Of a stretch of 64,000 nucleotides of DNA, positions 37,072 through 47,785 are shown in pieces. Position 1 is the stretch's first letter. The number at the start of each line of letters is the position of its first letter. The stretch comes from Eudorina sp. 2006-703-Eu-15 (taxonomy: Eukaryota > Chlorophyta > Chlorophyceae > Chlamydomonadales > Volvocaceae): positions 208,501 to 272,500 of the forward strand of contig BDSI01000059.1 in NCBI GenBank assembly GCA_003117195.1. Reading direction: 5' to 3'. The translations under genes were made by a program, and so were the position numbers. The notes beneath the pieces were generated by a model. The model did no database searches. It saw only the letters and a list, made by a program, of their open reading frames with translations, and was not told where the DNA came from.

Positions 37072-37530
37072 CGTGTGTCGCAGGGAACGGTGTTGGGCCC
37101 CGGCGCGCTCCTGATGGAGGGTGTGGTGGTGCCCGCGGCCTGTCTACTATCCCCATCAGTCGCGTTGCTCCTCGCGGCGGTCAAACTGCCGTTGTACGTC
37201 GCCGCCAGCCGCGCCGCCGCCGCCGCCGCCGGATTCGGCTCGGTTGCGTTCCGCATCGCGCCATCCGGCTGCAGCACGGCGGCCGCCTCTGTCACGACGA
37301 CCCCTGGCTCGGGCGCCGCAGCCGCAGCCGTGGCGGTGCCTCCGCTGGCAGACTGCGCCTTCCGCGCCCTGTCCGTCTCCATGACGGCGCTGGTGACCAC
37401 GGCGGTCTGCCATGCCCACTTGCGACTGCAGTTCTGCCGGCGGGCCCGGGCGGCGGTCACTGGTGGTGGTCGCGGTGGCGGTGGTGGTGGTGGTGAGAAG
37501 TCGAAGCTGCGCGAGACCGCGTCGACCTGA
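31865..37530 (+). CDS. SPL/CRR1-type large protein lacking a clear SBP domain; membrane C-terminus
   Basis: Five exons, 31865-32602, 33059-34650, 34998-35744, 36319-36661 and 37084-37530, join in frame to 1288 residues. The start is the first ATG of the open frame and is uncertain. A poly-Gln/Arg tract (32210-32300) precedes CLLFKISGREPEDLSPEFPA and, across the first splice, RRGCVELMVDI. These match the region after the SBP zinc finger in large SPL proteins (K-L-F-x-K-x-P-x-x-F-P, then R-P-G-C). Later blocks keep the same order: LLVRCNGRYLPVQI, GCGVMLVDLRSRGRPAHVTP, LEGLLYDFGAWM and LGASLLQFAHAQSLMAMAARL. The C-terminus has several hydrophobic stretches (LLLLLLAVATLPSAFVSLIW; ACLLSPSVALLLAAVKLPL), as SPL1/SPL7-like proteins have a membrane segment. 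No intact SBP domain (eight Cys/His zinc ligands) was found. Family assignment rests on remembered patterns. Confidence 0.55.
37030..37068. repeat. (CT)n tract upstream of the last exon acceptor
   Basis: Nearly perfect CT dinucleotide tract ending about 15 bases before the CAG acceptor (37081-37083) of the SPL-like gene, acting as an extreme polypyrimidine tract. Confidence 0.9.
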
Positions 37531-40500
37531 GAGGTCAGACTGATCAAACCCTGGAGCCCGTAGGTGGGCTTGCGCCCAGAGGCGGGCTTGTGGCGGAGGG
37601 ATGGGCCGCAATAAAACGCGCCGCCGCCGCCGCCGGGGTGCGTGCGGTTACGAGTGCATGTTGCGTACTGCTGGCAGCATCAGGAGGAGGGGAAGAAAGC
37701 CGCGGCGGGCTGGGCAGTTTGAGACGCGGTGGGGCTCAAGGGGGATATCGTGCGGTGATCGTGCGGTGCACGCAGCGCGTGTTCCGCAGCAATCGGTGGG
37801 GGTTCAACACCACCAACGCCTGGCTGCCCCAGCATCCTCCACCAACGCCTGATGATCTACAATCGGCTTAGGCGCTCTGCGTCGCCGCTGCTATGTGGCT
37901 CCGCAGCGCTCGTGGTCGCCTGGTGATGTGTATGGGGCCGTGAGCCGGCGCGGGGGAAGTTAAGAGGATGAGACCAGCAGCATGTATGCACAGCACATTC
38001 CGGCAGGGCGGGGTTAGAGCATCCGGAGCCGCGGCCTGCGGGCTGGCAGGCGGGCGGGCATGCATGCATGCATGAAAGGTTGGGCGGTTGGCCGGCGGGC
38101 GGGCGGGCGGGCAGGCAGGAGACGCGTTGCCTTGCGTGTGTAGGTCTGCACAGGTTGTGTCTTGGGAGGATGGTGTCATCCGGCCTTCATGGCATTCTGC
38201 CGTGCGCGGAGAGAGTACGACGCCGCCACGACGCGGTGAGCCCGCCGGCGAGTTTTGCACTGCGTGCGGTTTTCTGGACGACGGCTGGTCTGTGCGTCCT
38301 TACGACGGGGCGAGGGGTAATAATGTTCTGCTGCGGTGACTCAGGCGCCATTGGGACAACATGTCACGGTGTCCCGCGCAGGGTTCACCGGCAACGGCGG
38401 CAGGTATACCATACCGGGCGGCATGTCGCTCGGGGAGCGGCGTCTGTGCTTGTGTTCAGTGGCGAGAGGCACGACGCCGTGCACCGCTCCACTCAACCCA
38501 ACCTGCCGCAACCCCGTCCGGAGCTCACGCATCTCTGGGCCACCGCTTCTGTACGAACACGGGATCCGTCCGCACGTTTATCATGGCTCCGGGCGTGGTT
38601 CCGGAGCTGCTGTGCCCGTGTTGGTTGGCCATGAGGGGCGCCTCCCCGCTGGACTGCATGCCACCCCCCGCTGGACTGCATGCCAGCCCCTCGCCGTTTG
38701 GCGACAGGGCGGGCTATCTTCAAGACGGCATGTATTTAAAGAGTGTCGGTTGCCATGTGGATTGAATGTGGGTGATGCGCATTTCCCTAAAGCCCGTGTC
38801 CCAAAGCTTCTTGTTTTGGGCGCGACGAAGCACTCTCCTCCAAACATTTAAAAGGAGCGGATGTCGTAAGCATGAGCTGATGTGCTCGTTGCGTGTGTGT
38901 GTGTGTGTCTGCGTGTGTGTGTTTAATAATGTGTGTGCGTGTGTCTCTGCGTTGGGTCTTTTGCGTTTTGGTCGGTAGGCATGTGTGTAGGTTTATGATG
39001 ATGAAGCAAGAACGAGGGCGATGGCCAAAGAAGGAAATGCGCTGCCCGTCCCAAGCGTCGGTCCTTGCTTGCCGGCTGCGTGGACGAGCTCAACCAAGTT
39101 GTGGTGTCCATAAGGCGATTGTTGCGGTTGTGATGGTTGAGGTGGGATGGAATGCCCGGGTTGGCGGTGGGATGGCGGCTTTGTCGACTGGCGAGTGAGG
39201 GAGGAAAGCGGGGAGGAGTGGCAAACGCGCCTGCGCGTCTGAGAGTGCAGGGCCCGACTCCCACAAGCCACATCAATTATATATCCGGTGCGCACGCACC
39301 GCGCCTAAGTACGCGTGGAAGGTGAAATGGAGGTGGGTGTGGAGGTCGTTGTGGATGCGGAGGATGACAGAAACGCCTTAGAGCGATTAAGGAGGCTGGC
39401 GGCGGTTGTGACGGAGCCGGTGGTGGAGGCAAAGCGATGATGTGAAGCGAGGTTTGATTTCTGTTTGCCGCGCCTGAAATGGTTGGGCGTTGGGGTGAAC
39501 CGACCGCTGTCAAAATGCTTAAAATCAATGGGCGGTTTGCGTGCTGAAGAGTGCTTACGCCGTCATGAGTGCGGTGAGCTGCCTGATGTCATAGTGTGCC
39601 GGGGATCGCCAATGAGAGGGACACAATATTGCCCCTCCCCCGGCCCGGGCATTGTGTGTGGAACTTTTGTGGAGCGCAGCGATGTGCCCTCCCGGCTTTC
39701 GTGTTGATATTCAGCCGTCCATTAGAAACAGATCAGGGACACCAGTTGCTCGTGGGGCTATGATGTCCATCGAAAGACCTTGCTTGTCAATGGGGCGTGA
39801 CTTCGGTTGTAGTTTGAGAGAAGAAGCCGGAAACATAACCTTTTGTAACATGATCCCGTTGACGACATGAAAACCCTCAAGCCATCAAGGTCTGACCCCT
39901 CGTCCGCAGCAAATTGGGGCGGGGTTGCCTCGTCCGTCCTCCACGCTCTGTGGGCGGGGCGCCGCTGGTCTTCTTCTCCTCGGGCAGGCCTCGATTTTCA
40001 TCCATTCATCAATCAAGTACGCGTCATCCGCCCGTCATGTGCGCCGACCTGGCATCGCTGTGGGCGTTATGGGCCACCAGCACCTCGATATCTTGCAACC
40101 CAGCATCCGGCCCCAGCCCTTTGCTTGGATGCCCTACCTCTGACTCCGCCCAGTCTTCTCGTGCAACCCCGCAAATCGCCCATGCGTCAATGTGGACACC
40201 CCCTCTTCTGCATCCCCCAAGGTCACGGTGCCAGTTAGGCAGCTGCACAAACCCTGCACATGCGAAAGGAAGCGCGTCCTTGGTGACGGGAACATCAAGT
40301 CCAGGGTCCTCCGGGTCGCATCCCTGCCGCCAGACTGGGATCCCACAGCGTTTGTGGCTGCAGCGGCACGGCAGCATTAGCATCTACAACACCCTGCACA
40401 GCAGCCAACCACCACACGGCGCGGCAGATTAAGAGGCCGCGCTCACACGCAAAAGGTTCCCAATCGCGAAGGCCCTCACCCGGGCTGGCCGGTGTCCTTG

Positions 40501-41439
40501 GGCGCGGTACGGGTAAGCTCACAACCAACTGTGTGGCTGTGTGCAGATGCCTGCTCCTAGTGCAGCAGAGGGATGAAAGACAAAACGGGAGCATTGGCTT
40601 GGCCCGACAACAGCATACGGCGGGACACGTGTCATCGCCGTGCGCTGTACGGCACAAAGGAAGCCTCGTGCGCACCGCAAATCGCTGTCACTCACACTCT
40701 TGACGTCCTGCGAATACCCCCCCTCCCCCCCCCACCATGCCAAGAAAGGCTGTGTGTTGGCAGGTGTCCTGCACCACCAAAACCTGGTTCGTTCAACCAA
40801 GCGACAACCCACAATCAGACAACTCGGTGCAACATGAAGCAACGTGATCACCCCACAATACGCACGAGTGAAGTCCACCCGAGCGCGTCACTGCAAGGAA
40901 CTCGCTAGGAACCCTCCAACCACCACAGTACCACCAATTCAACAACTTGTCTTTGACGTTAAAAGCCGAGATGCATTAGGGAGGGAGGTGAGCTCCCATT
41001 CCAACGCCCAGCGGACTAGCCTGCCGCCTCACCCTGCGCACTCCCCTGCCTGCATGTCTGCCTGCCCGGTCCCTCCCCGCTCGCCCGCCCGCTTGGACAC
41101 CAGCCGTAATCGAAGCAGTAACATCACAAAAGGACAATAATGATTACGGTCCATATCAGGTCTTTGAAGGAGCCCTTCCACACGGGTTCCCGCGTACTTC
41201 CTGCAGCATCCGCCAGTATCAGCCGTAATCACGAAAAACAATCCCCAATGCAAGAAGGCACGAAGTCCAGTGCAGGGTCAAACCACCATTTCCAAGCGGC
41301 CCCAGTGATCACTCTCCCTCTGTAACGCACTCACTCGCCGACGCATGCCTCCCTCGTCCTCACAGCCTACATGGCAAGTACGCTCTGAGAAACGCCCCTG
41401 CGTCCCTGATAGGGTTCAGTTTGAGTGGAAGTGGACTGG
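37531..41439. other. 3.9-kb interval, no gene recognised
   Basis: Holds the 3' regions of two converging genes (SPL-like, NIMA-related kinase). An AATAAA at 37611-37616 and a TGTAA at 39844-39848 are the nearest possible plus-strand poly(A) signals. Open frames occur on both strands without family motifs. A GT-rich tract runs through 38896-38945. A missed or noncoding gene cannot be excluded. Confidence 0.35.
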
Positions 41440-44400
41440 TCAAGAAATCGACAGGCGCCGGTAAGGTACCACCCGTGGCGCGTTGAATGCTGCCATGGGC
41501 TGCGGGTTTGGCGTCCAGCGCTGTTGGTAGGCCGCAACCGCAGCTGCTGCCGCTGCGGCGGCCGCCGCCGCAGCGGAGCTGAGCGCACCGCTGTGGTATC
41601 GGGGAAACAGCGGCGGCAGCGGCGCTTGCCCTGTGTGGCGGCGCGACCGCACATGGTGGGGAGGTGGGAGGCGGAGGATAAGTGGCAAGCCATCGGTGGT
41701 TTGCAATGGATCTGGGAATGACGCTGTTTCAACCAACTGGGGGCAAGTCGTCGTGGTCGCCAGCGTTGACAGAGGTGGTTAACGGTCTACAGGCGATCCC
41801 AGAGGCGCAATGTGGCTCATACACCGTGACACCGTGCGGCGGATACCCTCGCACACCAGCACATCCACAAGCACAGGTATGTTTTTTAGGATGCTCTCAA
41901 TACAGTTCAAGCAGGGCCGTTGAAACCGTTCCCGCCGACTCACCTCGCCGGTTGTCCAAGATAGAGCGCACGTCCGGCGACGGCGCGCGGCTGTTTTCCC
42001 GAGACGATGGCCTCGAGCCTACAGCCAAACAAAAGATAGAAGAATACCGCAGGGATACGGTATCCCACGTCGTTGCAATCCAAACTCTCGCCCCGCAAAT
42101 CAGGCACCCAAGGCTCGAGCGTGTGCCATGGGATATAGGTCTTCCCACCCCCCAGAACGTCCGGCTCAGCCAGCCCGAGCACGATATGACCGTCGAAGCC
42201 CCAGAGCATCGACCGCTGACCCCCCAGAGACATGAAGCTCTAAACACGAGGGCCTCTGTTGCTGTAACTGCGCGTTGCATTGATCCACCAAATATGGGTC
42301 GTACACACAGAAATACATACGCAAGGAGCTGCGCAAGTTTCAGAGGCGGAAGGGGTGTAGGGAGCTTGGGTTTCAAACTGTCAATGACCGCTGTCCACCT
42401 CCGCAGACGTGCGCGCACGCCTTCACACCTGGCTGAGAGGGCGGTGCCTTGGCAGCAGCCTGCTTTGCTGGGGGCGCCTGCGACGACGCCGAGGAGGGTC
42501 TGCTGGCTGCGGCCGGCGGGGGTGCTCCGCTGCACCAGGACACGACCCGCTGCCCCCCTGGCGGTGCTGCTGCCGCAGACGCAGCCGCTGCCGCAGACGC
42601 AGTCGGCGCTGCGGCGGCCGCCGCCGGCTGCGCGGCGGCATCCGTATCGTAGCATGGTGGTGGCAGGTGCTTCGGCAGCTGCTTCAAGTCCCTCGGCACG
42701 ATGATCGTGTCCAGCAAGACACCCTTGGAGGAACCTGGAAGCGAGACGTCCGACGAAAGGGGCAGTTTCCAGGGCGCATATCAGGGCTTATCTCTGGAAA
42801 ACGAGCACCGTCTTGTTGGCAGACAATGGCGTTAGGGCGTTGATCCATCCGACCGGGCCCCCAACCACGGTGCTCGGGTACGGCTGTGGGCCCAGCTACA
42901 ACGGCTTATAGCGGGGTAGTTATTCAGTGCCCCCGCGATTCCGCAGCTGTGACGTTCTCCATTATGGAAGCTTAAGTACGCTCAGCGAAGCGGATGAGAA
43001 CCCCGCGAGAAGGTGACCAACAACAGGGTCGCCGGCGCAGCCTCCGACATGACGTCATGTAGGGTCATGACGTCATGACAAGGTCGCTCTCCTATATATG
43101 TGGTCAACGCGCACCCACCAACCCCAGCTGCCCATCCGTCGACGCACCATCCGAGGTCCATCGACGGCGGTTTGGCTCCGGCAAGATGTGGAGCCACTTC
43201 GCAGCAGCTGGACTTGACAGGATGGTGGAGACGGTGGGGCTGCAGGGATGAACGCCAGGGGGACGATCCGAAAACTCGGCCACAAGAATCCGGACGACTA
43301 ATTCATCATGACGGCACGACTCATCAGGCAACGGCGAACGCCATCAGCACCGCATAAGTAGCAGTGCGTTTAGATATGAACACGCCACCTTCAAAGGCTG
43401 TGGCCTCATGTACCCGCCTAAGTTGCTGCCGTACAATAGGTCTCGGGCATGTCCCAGTATCGACGTGTCCAAACCTCGACATCCAGGCCAATCCAATCTC
43501 CACTCTTGACAGTGTCTAACAAGCTAAAGAAACAAAGCGTACCCCCGCTGCGGCCACGTCCTAGCGACACTTCACGCTCACACCGCAATGCGACCGACCG
43601 GGTGCCCCACGCTGCGCAGCTGCTCCCCATCCCATCCCGTTCCATCCCATCCCCCCACCTCAGCTCCCCCTCAGGGACCCCGATCAGACCCTACCGCCTG
43701 CTAGTCTCCTTGCTGAGGAGGCTGTGGCACAGACTGATGAGCTCCGAGCTGTAGGTCCCGGGTTTGATGGCTGTGAACTGGCCGCTCATGATCCGCTGCC
43801 GAAGGTCCACCAATGTGCGGCCCTCCATGGGGGTCCTGACCGGGAGGCCACGGCATGCGAGGGGTTTGAGGGAGATGAAGCAAAGGAGCAAGCAAAAGAA
43901 GCGGCCATGTTACTCGGAGGTTGCAATCAGTGAACAGTGTCTTTGGAGTACGCAGCGCTCAAGCACTTGAGCTACAACGCGTATGAGATGAGGGCCGGTT
44001 GGCTTTTCTGCCCCAGGAGCCGCTCGACATGCCCTTTTCTGGGGAGAGAACAACGTGTGTTACGACAGCTGTGGATCACTCAACAGTGTTCGATCGATCT
44101 GTACTTAAAAACGTTCACATTAAGAGCGCACCTGAAGGTCATCATCTCATAGAGTACGGCGCCGAGCGACCACATATCACTGCCGTAAGAGTACGGCCGC
44201 CCGCTCCACACCTGTGCGAGGACCGAGGCAACAGGGAAGGAGGGCAGTGCGCGGAGCGCGCACCAGGTACCGGACCCAAACCGTCAGAGCAACCGCCGGC
44301 AGTTGTACGGAGTTTACACGTCTGGCCGATGGGAATCGGACACGAGCGCACGGGTCATTTTCGTGTGCGTTCGTTGACGCGTCAAAATCGACTTCACAAA

Positions 44401-45750
44401 CCCTGTGTTCATCATTAACATTATCGCACATGCACGCCACGATGCTACCCAAGCCGGTCACGCCCTCAGTTCGGCTCCCTCCCAAACAGCTTCGCCACGT
44501 CCGTCGTTCCCCTACACGCCACATCCCATGCCAGCCACCTATCTGGTGCCATGTAGCAGGGCGTGCCGATCTGAGTCTTCGCGAAATGGGCGTTGGTCAG
44601 CGCCTTCGCAATACCCAGGTCACCAATCTTGAGCAGGTCATTGGCGCACAAAAAGATGTTCGCGGGCTTGATGTCCCGATGGATCACATTCTGGTTGTGT
44701 AGCGCCTGCAGGCCCCTGCGCGGGTCGGATCAGGTCAGGCTTAGCATTGCTTTGATCCCCCACGTGAAACACGGCTTTTTACCCATGGCTTGTACCACCC
44801 GGTCGGGACTCGGGTCCACCTTGTAACGATTACTACTATGGCTTTTTATCCGCAATTCCATCTGGCTCAACGAACCAGTGATAATAGATATCAGCTGGCG
44901 CGTGCAGCTCCTCCTCGGAAGCCGGCTCCTACCTGCACAGCTGCAGCAGGATACGCCAGATGGCCTCTTCGGGGAAGGCCTGCTGCCGCTTAGCGCCCTT
45001 GCTGATGTAATAGCGTAGGTCGCCGTAAGGGGCGTACTCCATGACGGTGCAGAGCTTGCTTCCGAGCAGGAATGCCTCATGGTAGCGAATCTGCGAGACA
45101 GATGGGAAATCATGACAGAGGTGGAACTAATCATGGTACTACGAGTCGAGCTGTGATCAGGCATCAGGGGCTTGTTTGATTTTAGTAGATGACGGGTGGC
45201 TGTGGTGGTGATCATGGGACTGGAGGCTGTCCGGAAAAGTTCGCAACGTCGTTAGGGGATATCCGGGCATGGGGGGCTCACACGCGGACTCGCCCTCTCG
45301 CCTAAAGCCTTTCATTTGCAAGATTGACCAGGTCAGGACGCAGTGTGTGCTGGGTTTTTGCTTGTATCCTTAGCCCTGGTTCCGGGGGGGAGTTACTCGC
45401 GCAAACATCATGCGGCTTCTGTGCCGCTGTGACTCAATGTACTCTTCGTGGCTTTCAATATAACTCACCACGTTGTGGTGCGAGATGGAGACCAGCAGGC
45501 GGACCTCGTTCACGGCATCGGCGCGCTCAGCTTGCGACATGGACTGTAGGTCCGCTTCCTTTAGAGCGTAAAGTTGTTTATCGCTCTCCCGCTCCACTTT
45601 GTATACTCTTCCATAGCTTCCCTTGCCGAGAAGCTTGTGCACCTGCGGGCAGACCCTCTGGCCGCTGAGCGAAAATCCCCAGCCCGTCATGAGATGGGCA
45701 TCACCAACCTTGAAGTTAGGGAACTTCGGCAATCCACTGTTCGCAGCCAT
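41440..45750 (-). CDS. NIMA-related (NEK-type) serine/threonine kinase
   Basis: Eight exons, 45469-45750, 44933-45090, 44523-44715, 44132-44211, 43695-43835, 43148-43239, 42399-42734 and 41440-41630, join in frame to 490 residues. Kinase motifs: glycine loop LGKGSYGRVYKV (41-52), Lys64 in YALKEADL, hinge region CTVMEYAPYGDLRYY, catalytic HRDIKPANIF (159-168), IGDLGIAKAL (DLG instead of DFG, common in NEKs), GTPCYMAPD, YSYGSDMWSLGAVLYEM, and RPTVSTILSSPAA in subdomain XI. Just after the domain, LLDTIIVPRDLKQLPKHLP resembles the segment following the catalytic domain of algal and plant NEKs. The tail is Ala/Pro-rich and ends VPYRRLSIS. NEKs in algae control cilia length, deflagellation and the cell cycle; the specific role is unknown. 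The end of exon 3 is unusual (see findings). ATG 45750 is the first in frame. Confidence 0.82.
43050..43075. repeat. Two ATGACGTCATG palindromes in a kinase intron
   Basis: TGACGTCA occurs at 43050-43057 and 43068-43075, both flanked as ATGACGTCATG, inside the intron 42735-43147. The motif equals the bZIP/CRE consensus; any function is speculative. Confidence 0.6.
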
Positions 45751-47785
45751 GCTGGCTTCGTCAGGCAAGCTCCTGGGCGCCAAGAAGCACGGGCAGCTCC
45801 AATGCAAAACCTTTCTTCAACAAATTTTAGCAGTGCATTGATCAAATACAAGATTGGCAAATTTATGTATAGCCTGGGTGATCGAGGCAACTGCAAAACC
45901 AGGAAGCGCAGGACAGACGATTTCGAGGCAAAGGTCGTTGATGTGACGTGCAGTTGGCGACACTAATGTGATCCAGAACAGTAAAGCAGGACAAGGCCGA
46001 AATTTCGAAATGTGGCTCATTGAGGATTTGAGGTGATGTTCAAAAACGGTGGATCCGGTTTCCGTTACCTTGCAACCGACGATGGGCAGTCTCTCAAGCT
46101 TCCCGTCAAGATGGTAGCTCAGACACACATCAGTGATTTGCAATTGTTTTATCTTAATTTTCTCTCAGTAACAAAACCGCAGCCCGCCGTTTTGCAGCCG
46201 CGGCACGCGATCGACCCGCTTCCTAAAAATCCGCTTGCAAGGCAATGGCACAATTTTTTGTACGTTTATTTTTTACATCCATCAGTCCACACTGGTGCTG
46301 AGATGAACCCGCGGCCAAGCTTCCTGGGGCTCCTTGCTTCCGTCAGTTTCTCGTACGGCACGTCGGCGGCCTGGTCCGCGGCTATCTAGCCAACCTCGAC
46401 CGATCATTGGTAAGGAGCAAGAAACCTGACAAAATGATCACAACTAGTTGATCACGTGCGCCAACGGAAAGGTCGCCACCCTGACAGGCTCCCGGTCCGT
46501 CCCAGGATGTCCTGTGTCCTTTCCCTGTGTCATCCCGAATGGCATTCATTCAGCAACACGTTTCAGGTCCTCGCGATCGCTTCTCCGTGTTGATTGATTT
46601 TGAGGAACTCTTTTCTTATTTGTGGCCGGTACAAGGTGAACCCTAAGTCACCAACCGAGTGAACCAACGGGCCCGGATAGTTTATAAGGCACCTCATACC
46701 ACCAATCCTACCACCACTTTTGAGAATCACGTTTCGGCGCAGCACGCAAGCTTTGGTATCCTATCGTGGTGGATCTTAACCATCCATGATGTACACGCTG
46801 CGGGCCTTCTCGGGGGTCAATTCCGAAGGGTTGGTAAACCAGGCAAAAGACCGAACATTTCACAGCCTCGTAGGATCACGTACTGTCAAACAATCTCCGC
46901 AACCGCCAGCAGTCAGGGACCGCCAGCAGTCCTGCCGCGCATTTCGCCCCACGCCGTCAATCGGAAGAAGCAAATCCCACAATACTTCGCAATCGAGCCA
47001 GCAGCGGTCATATGAACCCAAGTGTCACTCGACGTGTCCAGGGTGGGTCGCGAGGGTCGCCCATGCGGGTGCCATTATTGACGCCCCATCCAACCGTCCT
47101 TACGCAAACCGAATTTGATGGGAGCACCAAGACGTACCCTTACGCCCGGCCCGCATGTGTATCTGTGTGTTCGTCGTCTGTGTGTGGGTGGGTGTGAGTG
47201 AGTGAGTGCGTAGCGAGGCGGCCCGCATGTGTTGCGTTCAGTAAGAAACCCGACCGACCCTGACCGGCCCAAACCACTTATTACCACCCAAATGTGTGAG
47301 GCCGTGTCGTGTCATGTCGTGTCGTGCGTGGGGTCTCTGCTCCATGTTATCCCTGACTCGTCCCGAGCCGATCAACCGGAGCACCCACTCAATCACACCC
47401 TGTCGTTATTTCGAGCTCACTCAACCCCCTCAATATCGCTTGGAGTCATGAAGATGATCTCAATCCGTCAATACCTGTGGACGTGCCCGCTGTCGGGAAC
47501 GCGCACTGGAACCTCTCAGGCACTGCAACTCGTTCAGCCAAGTACTGCCGTCACCCTCAACCGGCCTCCGGAACCCGTCACGCCAACCAGTCTCCAGAGC
47601 CCGTCATAAAGAAGCACGTGTGACGACGTCGACATGTCCCAGCCCGGGGGCGCAGGCACATGTCGCGGCGTTCACCGCCCACCGCAGAGACGCTCTCAAC
47701 ACACAAGAGCGGTGGGCTTCTCATTAAACACAAGCGCGGTTCAGCCTGGCTCGATGTACGGATGTAGGCTTGTAGGGTCCTCCCC
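45751..47785. other. 2-kb interval upstream of the NEK-type kinase, no gene recognised
   Basis: Contains the kinase promoter (right of 45750 on the minus strand) and the 3' flank of the PLAC8 gene. AT-rich patches occur (46230-46290). Copies of the AACCCGACCGACCC dispersed family lie near 47240-47275 and 47700-47740. No family motif was seen in the open frames. Confidence 0.4.

Noticed and set aside
36090..37547. 485-codon minus-strand frame
   Set aside because: Antisense to the last two exons of the SPL-like gene; low complexity, no motif.
41682..42704. 340-codon plus-strand frame
   Set aside because: Opposite to kinase exons 7-8 and the intron between them, without recognisable domains.
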